From: Armatimonadota bacterium
Lineage (GTDB): Bacteria; Armatimonadota; Fimbriimonadia; Fimbriimonadales; Fimbriimonadaceae
Direction of reading: 5' to 3'
Assembly (NCBI GenBank): GCA_016125185.1
Contig: WGMG01000006.1
Span: forward strand, 124,001-188,000
DNA: 64,000 nt
The position numbers and the translations under genes were made by a program. The notes under the pieces were generated by a model. The model was not told the origin of the DNA and made no database searches. It worked only from the letters and a program-made list of their open reading frames with translations. Positions 1 through 9,244 of this stretch are shown one piece after another. Position 1 is the first letter of the stretch, and each line of letters opens with the position of its first letter.

Positions 1-667
1 GTGCGCCAAACAGGGCATCTCGGTCGGCCTGAAATCCGCCAAACTGCATGTCGACAGCCAAAATGGCTTTGACCTTTCCGTCCTTGCCAACCAGGGGTCG
101 GTACCCGGTAACGTACATGCCCATTGGGCCAGTTTTTGTCACCCGTTCGACGGTCGGAACGACCTTCTTGTTGGACTTGAATAGCTCCGCCGGATGCGTC
201 TTTAAAATCTGATTGACGTCTTGCGTCGGTTGGAGCGGCACTGACTTACGATATTGGGTCGCATCCACCAAGTAGTAGGCGCTGTTCCCTCGAATTTCCA
301 GCGTGTAAGCCCGCAAGGCGTTGGGATAGCTGTGCAGGAAGTTCTTGATCGTCTTTTGGGTCGATAGATACGCTTTTGACTTCTTCGATCCTGCCTTTGC
401 GATTTCCTGCTGGGCGTCAGCGTCGAGGATGCGGGCGAGATAGGCAGATGCGTTGCGAACGTGCTCGACGCGGGTGTCGAACACTTGGTCGAGCGACTTC
501 CGGTACATGATGTACGTGGAAATACTGCCGCCGACAAAGGAAACCAAAAGCACGAAAATCGCGACATTGAAGACCTGGCGACCCGAGGCGTCGTTCCGCC
601 ACAGGCTGAAGCCTTTCTTTTTCCCGTATGTGAATCGCTTTTGTTTCTTGCGCCAAGGTGCCTGCAT
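1..667 (-). CDS. Membrane-bound sensor protein, N-terminal part (cut by window edge)
   Basis: An uninterrupted frame of 222 codons runs from ATG at 667 off the left edge, so the C-terminal output domain is not visible. After a basic N-terminus (rich in Lys and Arg, residues 1-25) there is one membrane segment at about residues 31-55, then a soluble region of about 165 residues containing 'GYRPLVGKDGKVKAILAVDM', which is typical of extracellular Cache/PAS-like sensor domains. It is therefore probably the sensing half of a histidine kinase, diguanylate cyclase or chemoreceptor; which one cannot be decided here. The frame stays open upstream of the ATG, so a GTG/TTG start further out is possible. 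It is divergent from flhA, with 147 bp between them. Confidence 0.75.
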   Translation of the reverse strand, partial: MQAPWRKKQKRFTYGKKKGFSLWRNDASGRQVFNVAIFVLLVSFVGGSISTYIMYRKSLDQVFDTRVEHVRNASAYLARILDADAQQEIAKAGSKKSKAYLSTQKTIKNFLHSYPNALRAYTLEIRGNSAYYLVDATQYRKSVPLQPTQDVNQILKTHPAELFKSNKKVVPTVERVTKTGPMGMYVTGYRPLVGKDGKVKAILAVDMQFGGFQADRDALFGA

Positions 668-814
668 AACCCTGAAGAAGCGGCGTTCCCAAACCGGCTT
701 CCACAGACTCTTGTTCCACAGTCCAGCCCTGTTTATTGGGTACAAAGCACTCCTTAGCCGACTTTTGGGAGGAACCCGAGGAAATTGCCGGATTTGGCCT
801 GAAGTTCTAGAGGT

Positions 815-2926
815 TTGGTGCCAAACATTCCAATGAGCGCTCTTTGCGTCTCTGGGTTTATGCAAACGTTCGCCAAGATTCTTAAGCACACCGACGTCCT
901 CCTCGGAGTCGGCCTCCTCTTGGTGGTTTCGATGCTCATTTTGCCGCTCCCACACTGGGCGGTGGACCTTGGTCTTGTCATGGCGATCGGGTCGTCGGTC
1001 ATGATCCTTTTGACCTCAGTCAACGTCTCCGATCCGCTTCAATTTTCCGTCTTCCCGTCGATGCTTGTCATCACGACGCTGTTCCGACTGGCGCTCAGTA
1101 TCGCCGCCACCAAACTCATTCTTGGCACCGGTCAGGCTGGCCATGTCATCGAGACGTTCGGTAACTTCGTCATGGGTGGCGACTTCGTGGTCGGCTTTGT
1201 CGCGTTCCTTATCTTGGTCGTCGTCCAGTTCGTCGTCATCACGAACGGTGCCGGACGCGTGTCAGAAGTCGTCGCGCGGTTCACCTTGGATGCGATGCCA
1301 GGTAAGCAGATGGCGATCGACGCCGATCTCGCCGCGGGCCTCATCGACGAAGAAATGGCCAAAGAGCGCCGCAAAAAGATCAAGCAGGAAGCGGACTTCT
1401 ACGGTGCGATGGACGGTGCCTCGAAGTTCGTGAAGGGCGATGCTATCGCCTCGATCCTCATCATCATTATCAACATCATCGGCGGCTTCGCGGTCGGCTT
1501 CTTCAAGGGCCAAAGCGATCCGTTGACGATCCTCAAAACGTATTCGCTACTCAGCGTGGGCGAAGGTCTGACCTCGCAGTTGCCCGCACTGCTCATCAGC
1601 TCTGCTAGCGGTCTTTTGGTCACTCGTGCCGGCCAGGATCGAACGATGGCGGGCGAAGTCGCTTCTCAGATTTTCAACCAGCCCAAGGCGCTCTTGGTTG
1701 GATCTGGCTCCATCGCGGCATTTGGTTTAGTGCCTGGCTTCCCGGCGACTCTGTTCTTCGGTGCCGGTGCCATCATGTTCGGTTTGTACCGCTTTGCCAT
1801 CAGCAATCCAGGCGTCTCAAAGATGTTTGATCCCGCTCCCGAGAAGCCGAAGCAGGAAGCGGCTCCCGCTCCGGCACCGACTGGACCGGAAGCGGTTCTG
1901 CCTTTGCTGGCCGTCGATCCCATCGAGATCGAAATAGGTTACGGCCTGACCAAACTGGCTGACCCCAAGGTCGGTGGTGACCTGTCCGATCGGATTGCCT
2001 CGACCCGACGTCAGATCGCGACCGAACTCGGTTTCGTCATGCCGACGGTACGCATCCGCGACTCCATCCAGCTCACCAATACGGAGTACATCATCAAGAT
2101 TCGTGGCGAGGAAGTCGCCCGTGCCGAGATGATGCCCGACCGCATGCTGGCCGTCAACAGCGGTGACGCAGTGGATTCGATTCCTGGTATCAAGACTATC
2201 GACCCCGTCTTCAAGATGGAAGCGCTGTGGATTTCGTCGGACCAGCAGGAACTAGCCGAGCGCGTCGGCTACACCGTCATCGAGCCGTCGGCGGTCATCT
2301 CGACCCACCTTTCCGAACTCGTCAAGGGCCACGCACCGGAACTGCTCAGCCGCCAAGACGTCCAGACCCTCATCGACGAAGTCCGAAAGACCAACGATGC
2401 GGCCGTCAACGAGATCATTCCCGATGTCGTCAGCCTTTCCGATGTCCAGAAGGTCCTTCAGCACCTGCTCCGCGAGCGCATTCCGATTCGCGACATGGTG
2501 ACCATCGTCGAAACCCTTGCCGATTTCGCCGGTCGAACCAAGGATGTCGAGCAGTTGGGAGAAATCGTCCGATCCGCCATTGCGCGCACCGTCACCCGCC
2601 AGTATTTGGATTTCGAAGACAAGCTCCGCTGTATCACGCTGGAGCCGCCGCTTGAGCGAGAACTCGCCGACAAGGTGAGCCTGACTTCGGCCGGAACCGC
2701 CATGGTGCTCGACCCCATGACCCAGACCAAGCTGGTTCAGCAACTGAAGACCGAGTACGACCGCCTCACCATGCAGGGCTACCAGCCGGTGCTGTTGTGC
2801 GGAGCCCAACTCCGACTCTCCATGCGCCGATTCCTCGACCGACACCTGCCCAACCTTGCGGTCCTGGCGTACAGCGAGATTTCCGCCAAGGCCGACGTCG
2901 AATTTGTTGGTCAGGTTGCGGCTTAG
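815..2926 (+). CDS. flhA: Flagellar biosynthesis protein FlhA
   Basis: FlhA is the export-gate subunit of the flagellar type III secretion apparatus; it sits in the inner membrane and its cytoplasmic domain docks export substrates and chaperones. The roughly 700-residue product has the family layout: about eight hydrophobic segments in the first 330 residues, the conserved stretch around 'FPSMLVITTLFRLALSIA', a charged cytoplasmic loop ('IDEEMAKERRKKIKQEADF'), then a soluble C-terminal half of about 350 residues. The start is uncertain: TTG 815, GTG 818, ATG 833 and ATG 860 are all in frame; an AGAGG lies at 809-813 and favours 818, while ATG 860 gives the more usual N-terminus. No other flagellar gene is adjacent. 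Its stop overlaps the stop of the convergent hydrolase gene. Confidence 0.95.
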   Translation: MVPNIPMSALCVSGFMQTFAKILKHTDVLLGVGLLLVVSMLILPLPHWAVDLGLVMAIGSSVMILLTSVNVSDPLQFSVFPSMLVITTLFRLALSIAATKLILGTGQAGHVIETFGNFVMGGDFVVGFVAFLILVVVQFVVITNGAGRVSEVVARFTLDAMPGKQMAIDADLAAGLIDEEMAKERRKKIKQEADFYGAMDGASKFVKGDAIASILIIIINIIGGFAVGFFKGQSDPLTILKTYSLLSVGEGLTSQLPALLISSASGLLVTRAGQDRTMAGEVASQIFNQPKALLVGSGSIAAFGLVPGFPATLFFGAGAIMFGLYRFAISNPGVSKMFDPAPEKPKQEAAPAPAPTGPEAVLPLLAVDPIEIEIGYGLTKLADPKVGGDLSDRIASTRRQIATELGFVMPTVRIRDSIQLTNTEYIIKIRGEEVARAEMMPDRMLAVNSGDAVDSIPGIKTIDPVFKMEALWISSDQQELAERVGYTVIEPSAVISTHLSELVKGHAPELLSRQDVQTLIDEVRKTNDAAVNEIIPDVVSLSDVQKVLQHLLRERIPIRDMVTIVETLADFAGRTKDVEQLGEIVRSAIARTVTRQYLDFEDKLRCITLEPPLERELADKVSLTSAGTAMVLDPMTQTKLVQQLKTEYDRLTMQGYQPVLLCGAQLRLSMRRFLDRHLPNLAVLAYSEISAKADVEFVGQVAA

Positions 2927-5109
2927 TTGGCTTCCAACAGCACGTAAAGTGCGTTTTCCGGGAAGCCGATTCGAATGCCGTCCGACGATGGCGTGACATC
3001 CAACTTCCCGCTGGGAACCAGGTTGGAATCCAACACCGAACCCTTCACCAGGTTCTTGTTTTTGATAGCGAGAACGAGGTTGGCCTTCTCGCACACCCAC
3101 GGTGCGTGTCCGATGTCCGTGATCTCAAAGCCGGGGACCTCCTTTCCGCCATCGAGCTTGATAGTCGTCGGACGTTCTTTCCATCCGCTCGGGCGAGCCT
3201 CGGTGTTGAACTGCACCAGCACCTTCTTTGAAGTTGCGATCGGCTGGTTGTCCAGCGAGACGACCACCAGGGAACCAAACGACGATTGCATCACGGCGGT
3301 CATGCTTGAGGTTTGAACTCGGATCGCGCCCGGACCCTTGGCCACGAAGCCTTGCGCCATCGGAGCATCGAGCTTACAGACTCCCTTGCCGTAGTCGAAG
3401 GTCAGTTCGCCGGTATTGGAGGTGACGGTCTTATTGGCCTTATCCCAGCCTTTTGTCGAGGCGTACGATTCGCCTTTGCCTCCATAGTTCACCTGCACCG
3501 GACCGATGAAGTACGCCATCGGGTCGACGCCGGTTTTGATGTTCGAGGACGGGGCGATATCGCCCGAGTCTCGATTCGGATCGTAGCCCGACTCCTCCGA
3601 GATGATCGGCACGTTTCGGTTCCAAATGTCCTGCAGTTGGCGATTCTCGATGACGGCGGGTTTCCCGCGCTGAATCAGTCCTTTGCGGTACATGTAGGCG
3701 GTGGCAGGGAAGGCGCCGAGGACGTCGGGCGAGCCAAAGAACCACTTCATTTGCCCTTCGTTGTAGCCGTTCGCACTTTGCGGCGGAGTCCATTGCTCAT
3801 CGCCGGTAGCGAACCAGCAGTAAGCATCGACCCCATTGAGTGATGAATAGGCCGAGACAAGGAAGGGAGCCTCCACCATATTGCGGCACGGCATCACCCA
3901 CATGCTCTCGGTGACCACCATCGGTCGTCCCACGGTTTGCTTGATGTTCAACGGAAATTCCTTCGGATCGTCCAGGATCGACGTCGACGCGTATTTGTCT
4001 CCGCGGTCGACTGACCATCCTTCGTTCGGTCCTTTGTGGATGCCACCTGTGTAGCGATTGACGGCGTCAACCTCGTTGGCCGTGTAGCTCCATCGCTCGG
4101 CGTCGTTGAGTCGAACCGTGTCCGCCGTGCGCCAATTCCCAGCGTTCACCAGCGCTTTACATCCGAGGGTATCGCGCAAATACTTCTCGATGTCGGCGTT
4201 GAAATCATACATGGTTTTGCTCATGAACTCTAACTGATCGGCAAGTCTCGCCTCGACGCCTCCGGTCCGATGCTGGGTCATCTCCCAGATGTTCATGAGG
4301 TCGTAATGACCAGTCGCATCTGCTGGTTGGCTCGCCCCCTGCCAGGCGCGACGGATCGCGGCGTCGTTGCCATATTTCTTCATGAGGAATTGGTTGAAGA
4401 GCCGGATCAGATTGTCTCGTTGCCGACCTTTGATGTTATTGAAGGTCCAAAACAGGAGTGAGTCTTCATTCTGAATCTCGAAGATGGCCATGGCCGGATC
4501 CTTCGCCAAAGAAATCCCAGTGTACGGATTCTTCGGTTCGAGTAGCTTTCGAAGCCAAATCTTGTACGCATTGCGCATCGTGGGGTCGAAGAAGAGGAGC
4601 CCATCTGCACCCTGCGCGCCACCCGGAACACCCCAGCTCTCGGGAATCTTGGTCGGCACCATCCAGTAAGGTGAGACCACCGAGTACACGCCTGCCTTCT
4701 TCATCGCCGCGACGCCGCGCCACACCCAATCGATCTCGCTCTGATTGACGTCGTCGATTCGCTGCTTGTCTGTTGGCGCGATCTGGGCATGGAACCGAAC
4801 GAGGTTGATCCCCCGCTTGGCCATGAAGTTCGCATGCGTCTTGAGGTCCGGTTCTTGCTGGGTCCAGCGTGGCCGGGCATGCCAAGGCTTTTCTCGGCCG
4901 ACGACGGTATCCATCGCCCAAAATCGAATCGGCTCCCCATCGCCTCGCACAAAATCGCCGTTCTTATCGACCGAGATGTAGCCATGCTCGCCCGCCTCTT
5001 TCTCGTTGAGCGACCGCATGTCGAGCACTGCCGATGGACTGAACGTATCCGGCCTCGGATTGAATTCAAACCCGTTCGACTGGAAAAAGAGCAGGGCGGC
5101 GATGACCAT
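2923..5109 (-). CDS. Secreted glycoside hydrolase-like protein (clan GH-A type TIM barrel)
   Basis: A 728-residue product with a short hydrophobic N-terminus (MVIAALLFFQS) that may be a weak signal or anchor. The central 400 residues read like a cellulase-type TIM barrel: a likely acid/base pair Asn214-Glu215 in 'AIFEIQNEDS' and a likely nucleophile Glu401 in 'PMVVTESMWV', with 'GINLVRFHAQI' as an early barrel strand. The last 200 residues are beta-rich and may form an accessory domain. The substrate is unknown. The frame stays open to 5568, but that extension is antisense to hrcA; the start at 5109 is chosen because a TATAAT box ends 6 nt before the ATG. It is convergent with flhA, with overlapping stop codons. 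Confidence 0.75.
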   Translation of the reverse strand: MVIAALLFFQSNGFEFNPRPDTFSPSAVLDMRSLNEKEAGEHGYISVDKNGDFVRGDGEPIRFWAMDTVVGREKPWHARPRWTQQEPDLKTHANFMAKRGINLVRFHAQIAPTDKQRIDDVNQSEIDWVWRGVAAMKKAGVYSVVSPYWMVPTKIPESWGVPGGAQGADGLLFFDPTMRNAYKIWLRKLLEPKNPYTGISLAKDPAMAIFEIQNEDSLLFWTFNNIKGRQRDNLIRLFNQFLMKKYGNDAAIRRAWQGASQPADATGHYDLMNIWEMTQHRTGGVEARLADQLEFMSKTMYDFNADIEKYLRDTLGCKALVNAGNWRTADTVRLNDAERWSYTANEVDAVNRYTGGIHKGPNEGWSVDRGDKYASTSILDDPKEFPLNIKQTVGRPMVVTESMWVMPCRNMVEAPFLVSAYSSLNGVDAYCWFATGDEQWTPPQSANGYNEGQMKWFFGSPDVLGAFPATAYMYRKGLIQRGKPAVIENRQLQDIWNRNVPIISEESGYDPNRDSGDIAPSSNIKTGVDPMAYFIGPVQVNYGGKGESYASTKGWDKANKTVTSNTGELTFDYGKGVCKLDAPMAQGFVAKGPGAIRVQTSSMTAVMQSSFGSLVVVSLDNQPIATSKKVLVQFNTEARPSGWKERPTTIKLDGGKEVPGFEITDIGHAPWVCEKANLVLAIKNKNLVKGSVLDSNLVPSGKLDVTPSSDGIRIGFPENALYVLLEAN

Positions 5110-5115
5110 AGGCAC

Positions 5116-5144
5116 ATTATAGAGGGGGCATCGCCGGTGGGCAA
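5116..5144 (-). promoter_or_regulatory. Sigma-70-type promoter placed for a leaderless transcript
   Basis: On the minus strand TTGCCC (5144-5139) is followed by a 17-nt spacer and a perfect TATAAT (5121-5116). The ATG of the hydrolase gene begins 6 nt after the -10 box, so transcription should start at or next to the A of the start codon. No Shine-Dalgarno sequence is present. Confidence 0.65.
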
Positions 5145-5199
5145 GATGAGCCAATGACGGACAAGCGAGCAAACTCGTAAACATCGTCGTAAAATAGAA

Positions 5200-6225
5200 G
5201 TGTCCATGCACGAACTCGATCCGAGAAAACAGCGGCTTCTGCGCGCCATCGTGATCGAATATGTGACCGGTGCGGAGCCGATTGCCTCCGAAATGCTCGT
5301 TCAGAAATACGATCTCGGCGTCAAGTCGGCGACCGTTCGCAACGAGCTTGCCGAGATGTCGGAACTGGGATATCTTGAACAGCCCCACACATCTGCAGGG
5401 CGAATCCCCAGCGACTCCGGCTATCGCTTCTATGTTGACCGACTGATCGTCGAGAAGGTCATCGACGAGGGGCAGCAGAGGGTTCTCCGCGACGCGACCG
5501 AAGACACCGAAGCCTTGCAGGACCTCCTTCGCGATACGGTCAAGGTCCTCAGTCGCGCTACCGCTCAACTCGGCGTCGCGACGACCACCAAAGACTCAAG
5601 CGTGACGGTGAGGACCGCCATCGTGTCCGCCCTTGGGCCGACTCAGGCACTTCTCGTGGTCGCTCTCAGCAATGGGCACATCGAGAACCGCATGATCGAG
5701 TGTCCGAAGAATTTGACTCTCGAAGACATCGGCGCGACCAACGAAGCTCTGCGGCTCCAGATCGTCGGCAACGACCTGAAGACCCTGACGAAGTCCAAGC
5801 CGCTTCCGGTCGAGAGCCCTGTCATCGAGAAGCTTCTCGCCTTGGTCTGGACTCAGCTTCGGGCGATGGCCAAACAACTGACGCGCGGCAAACTGATCAC
5901 CGAAGGCGAAGAATTCCTCTTCTCCAAACCCGAATTTCAGCGCGACGCCACCGCGCTGGCCGAGCTTTTCCGCCAGCTAGACGAAACCGACGTCCTGTAC
6001 GACGCCGTCTCGCCCAAGACCGACGTGGTCACGATCGGTAAGGAGAACCGCTCTGAGCAGCTCCACCGCTTCAGCGTTGTCCGCAAAGGCTACTACATCG
6101 GCGATCAAGAGGTCGGCGTAGTCGCAATCGTCGGACCTACAAGAATGGATTACGACGGTAGTATCCCGCTCGTCAATTTCACCGCCGATGCCTTAAGCCG
6201 TAGCCTCACCCGATTCTTCGGGTGA
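5200..6225 (+). CDS. hrcA: Heat-inducible transcription repressor HrcA
   Basis: HrcA represses chaperone operons by binding CIRCE inverted repeats and is kept active by GroEL. The 341-residue product is of family length and carries the N-terminal winged helix ('KSATVRNELAEMSELGYLE' followed by 'HTSAGRIPSDSGYRFYVD', both family signatures) and the C-terminal GAF-like domain ending 'VGPTRMDYDGSIPLVNF'. A GTG at 5200 and an ATG at 5206 both fit; TAAAAT at 5190-5195 sits immediately upstream, implying a very short leader. No dnaJ, grpE or dnaK is adjacent, and no CIRCE element is visible upstream, so autoregulation is not supported here. The last codons form half of a 15-bp hairpin. Confidence 0.96.
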   Translation: MSMHELDPRKQRLLRAIVIEYVTGAEPIASEMLVQKYDLGVKSATVRNELAEMSELGYLEQPHTSAGRIPSDSGYRFYVDRLIVEKVIDEGQQRVLRDATEDTEALQDLLRDTVKVLSRATAQLGVATTTKDSSVTVRTAIVSALGPTQALLVVALSNGHIENRMIECPKNLTLEDIGATNEALRLQIVGNDLKTLTKSKPLPVESPVIEKLLALVWTQLRAMAKQLTRGKLITEGEEFLFSKPEFQRDATALAELFRQLDETDVLYDAVSPKTDVVTIGKENRSEQLHRFSVVRKGYYIGDQEVGVVAIVGPTRMDYDGSIPLVNFTADALSRSLTRFFG

Positions 6226-6232
6226 GGCTACG
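6199..6232. terminator. 15-bp hairpin between convergent hrcA and TPR gene, no U-tract
   Basis: Positions 6199-6213 pair perfectly with 6218-6232 around a TTCT loop. The left arm and part of the right arm are the last codons and stop of hrcA. There is no run of T on either strand, so it may stop transcription from both sides in a factor-dependent way or protect 3' ends. Confidence 0.55.
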
Positions 6233-6238
6233 TGCAAG

Positions 6239-9049
6239 CTAACGAATCCAAGTGCCTTCTTCGGGGCCATAGGCCGACTGAAGAATCGTTTGGATCGGCT
6301 CAAACTTGGCGATTTGACTGCCGGGAGTGGTGCGGTTGCTGAAGGATGTCAGTACCTGGTTCATTTCGACAAAACCTTGACGTGTGGCGGCCTGTGAGGC
6401 CCTGAGTGGATACACCGATTCAGTGGACGGCACCCTTGGCGTAGTCTTTTGAAAAGCCAAGTAAATCTGAGCAAAGTCGCTCACGGGCATGCTGTTTGAA
6501 TAACCGTAACCATGTCGCTGTCGAGGGTCCAGTCGGATAAGATTCAACATGATCCTTTGCCCCTCGGCCGAACTCACACCTGCGCCATCGGCCACGACCG
6601 AGTACTGTTTCCAAGCGTTGAGATAGTCGGGATCAAGCTCCACCGCCTTTTTGAAGTACTGGGCCGCTTCGGGATAGCGGTCCTCTTCCATTCGCAGATA
6701 ACCCAATAGATACTGAGACTGTGGCTTGGTCGGATTCTTCTTCGCCGCCTCGGTCAGCACCGTCTCGGCCACGCCTTCGGCGGGACCAGTTGTGAAGACA
6801 CCTTCACAGCCAAAGCAGTGAGTCTCGACCCGGCCAAAGCTATCCGGCATCAGTTCGAACGCCTTTCGGAAATGCTCGATCGCCTCGGCCGTCTTTCCTT
6901 CGTTGGCCAGGTTGACCGCCATTCGCGACTGAATGCAGTAGGCATCGGAAAAGATTTTTAGCGAGTCGCTGTACATCGAAATCGCTTCCTTCATCAATCC
7001 CGCCTGCAGGAAGTCGTCGCCTCGCTCGCTCAGCCGGATCGCATCGACGACCGACTTATACGTCTTGCTTCCTTCCGCGTCGCCCTTCTTGGCCAATACT
7101 TCGGATAGCACTTTGTAGCCTAACATGCGCTTGCCATGTCCCATATCTCCGTCGGAGGGATCGATTGAAATAGCCTCTCGAGCGGTTTTCTCGGCGTCGT
7201 ACAGTTTGCCTTGACGCTCAAAAATGATTGCTTTCCAAATGAGTGGCCGTTCTTCAAACATGTCACTTGCAAACATCTGGTCGAGTTGGCTGAGGGCGTC
7301 TTCTGGCTTTAGATTGTCAACTAATAACTGGTAGGCGTCGTCGTCTTTATTGTTCTGGTCAAGCTGAACTTGAACGAGTTTCATGCCCGTATCGACTTTG
7401 CCGAGCCTGATAAATGACTTCGCGATGACATCGAGAAGAGGTGTCTCCGACTCATCGTTGGAGTATCCATACCCGTTGTAGGAATCGGCAAATTGGCGCA
7501 AATCGGGAACTCCCCATTCTGGAGACTGGTCGAGCAAGTCGACAACATCTTGATCACGCCCGACTTTGGCGTAGAGGCGGATGAGGTCGCGATTGAGCAT
7601 CCCCGCACCCTGGTAGTAACGATCAGGTCCCCCCGCAACAGCTAATTGTTCTGCTTCGCCGTACTTTCCTTGGTCGATGAGCCAGCGCATCGCGACTTCG
7701 GGCTCGTCCTTCTTGGTCACTTTTAGTCCGGCATCAGAAAGATCCTTGCGATTCATCAGGTCGCCCAGAACCAGGGCTTTTGAACCCGGAATCTTTCCCG
7801 CCTTGACTCCATTGAGGACAACGTTCGCGACATCCTCCGACGTCCCGGAGACGCTGACGGCCTGGATCAGGAGGTACGGCACGGAGCCTGAGCGCCCTCC
7901 GCCATCCTCTTCGGACGACGCCTTTGCCATGGCGTTTTCGAGGATCGGAACCATTTCCTTGGCTCGATTGGCGCTAAAGGCGGCCGGACCATAGTAGGAC
8001 CATAGGTCGAGCTTCGGGTTCTGAGTCAGAGCCTTTTCGAAGAAACCCACGGCGATCTTTGCGATCTTTGGCGAGGCAAGCATCGTGGCGATCTTTGCGG
8101 TTGAGTTGTAGCCGATTATCGTCAAAATGGAAGCCTCTTTGAGATACGGGTCTCCCTGGCCGACCATGATTTTCGAGAAAATGAACAGGGCGCGAGCGGC
8201 AACCTTGGTTGGCCCCGTACTCTTGGGAAACCACTTGTTGAAGAGGGGATAGAGGTCGGCATCCTCCAGGTCCTGGATTAGTTCGCAATGGTGGGTGGGG
8301 AAGGTCGAGCCGCTTTGGCGGCACAGAGCAATTGCTATCTTTCGGTCGGTTTCGCTCGAAAACTCGATGGGCAGCTTGACCATCTTGAGGGCATCGAGGA
8401 TCATGGCTTTGGCTTTGTCCTTCCCAAAGTTGCGGGTTAAGTCGGGAATCAATGCCATGCTTCCCTGCACCTCAGACGACCCCTGAGCCTTTGCGCTTTC
8501 GGCATTGCCAAGGCTGATGGTGTGATAGATCGCCTTCTTCATGAGCGCTTCATCGCGCCATATAGACGCGAACTGAAGCACAATGTCCCAATCGCTTCTC
8601 TTCGAGGTGGGTGAGTCGGCGATGGCGTCGATGATCGCTCTTTGCTTGGTCTTATCCTGGTTCAGGACTGCGGCAACAAGTCGAAATTCTTTCTTGGCCT
8701 TCTTGGCATCAAGTTCAGCGGCAATCGATGGCCAACTGGTCGGTGGCGGCAAATAGGTCATCGCATACTGCGAAGCGTAATTGCCGTAGCCGTTGAGTTG
8801 CGGATTGTTCGCAGTCCCCAGCAAATCCGCCCACCGTCGCCCAGCTTCTTGTGGGCTCAGCTTTGGCAGGTCGTTCGAAAAGTCGACAAATGCTTGAAGA
8901 GCCCCCAACTCTGGATTCTTCGAACTCGCCATTTGACGACGAACGACCTCCTTTGCTCCCATCAGGTCTTGGGCATCGGCTACGGCGCCCGCAATAACGA
9001 TTATCGAGAGCGCCAGCGCTCTCGTGCTCTTTGAGCCGAATATTCTCAT
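6239..9049 (-). CDS. Exported tetratricopeptide-repeat protein
   Basis: A 936-residue product with an N-terminal signal peptide (basic start, hydrophobic core to about residue 26, 'AVADAQ' as likely cleavage region). Most of the chain is alpha-helical with degenerate repeats; clear TPR units occur in the last third, for example 'EGKTAEAIEHFRKAFELMP' and 'EEDRYPEAAQYFKKAVELDP'. TPR arrays mediate protein-protein contacts; a specific partner cannot be named. The gene stands alone and is convergent with hrcA. On the minus strand TATACT lies 22 nt before the ATG, giving a possible promoter. Confidence 0.8.
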   Translation of the reverse strand: MRIFGSKSTRALALSIIVIAGAVADAQDLMGAKEVVRRQMASSKNPELGALQAFVDFSNDLPKLSPQEAGRRWADLLGTANNPQLNGYGNYASQYAMTYLPPPTSWPSIAAELDAKKAKKEFRLVAAVLNQDKTKQRAIIDAIADSPTSKRSDWDIVLQFASIWRDEALMKKAIYHTISLGNAESAKAQGSSEVQGSMALIPDLTRNFGKDKAKAMILDALKMVKLPIEFSSETDRKIAIALCRQSGSTFPTHHCELIQDLEDADLYPLFNKWFPKSTGPTKVAARALFIFSKIMVGQGDPYLKEASILTIIGYNSTAKIATMLASPKIAKIAVGFFEKALTQNPKLDLWSYYGPAAFSANRAKEMVPILENAMAKASSEEDGGGRSGSVPYLLIQAVSVSGTSEDVANVVLNGVKAGKIPGSKALVLGDLMNRKDLSDAGLKVTKKDEPEVAMRWLIDQGKYGEAEQLAVAGGPDRYYQGAGMLNRDLIRLYAKVGRDQDVVDLLDQSPEWGVPDLRQFADSYNGYGYSNDESETPLLDVIAKSFIRLGKVDTGMKLVQVQLDQNNKDDDAYQLLVDNLKPEDALSQLDQMFASDMFEERPLIWKAIIFERQGKLYDAEKTAREAISIDPSDGDMGHGKRMLGYKVLSEVLAKKGDAEGSKTYKSVVDAIRLSERGDDFLQAGLMKEAISMYSDSLKIFSDAYCIQSRMAVNLANEGKTAEAIEHFRKAFELMPDSFGRVETHCFGCEGVFTTGPAEGVAETVLTEAAKKNPTKPQSQYLLGYLRMEEDRYPEAAQYFKKAVELDPDYLNAWKQYSVVADGAGVSSAEGQRIMLNLIRLDPRQRHGYGYSNSMPVSDFAQIYLAFQKTTPRVPSTESVYPLRASQAATRQGFVEMNQVLTSFSNRTTPGSQIAKFEPIQTILQSAYGPEEGTWIR

Positions 9050-9244
9050 ACTAAAACCCCAGTACTTCTACAGTATAAGACTGAATTTGGTCGGTGTTTA
9101 AAAGGTGTGAGATCGTTCTGCTACTGAATGGACCTAGTACTTTTGATAGTTCTATGGCTGCAAGACTATTATTGGATTGTTGGAAAGCTGTAAGATTCTT
9201 GTGTTTCGTGCGCCGCGTGGGCACGAACATCTTTGGGGCTAAAA

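Noticed and set aside
5110-5199. CIRCE operator upstream of hrcA
   Set aside because: No TTAGCACTC-N9-GAGTGCTAA or close variant is present; GCACTC near 747 is not part of an inverted repeat.
5110-5568. N-terminal extension of the hydrolase gene up to 5568
   Set aside because: It is antisense to hrcA, reads like random sequence, and the TATAAT just before ATG 5109 supports the shorter start.
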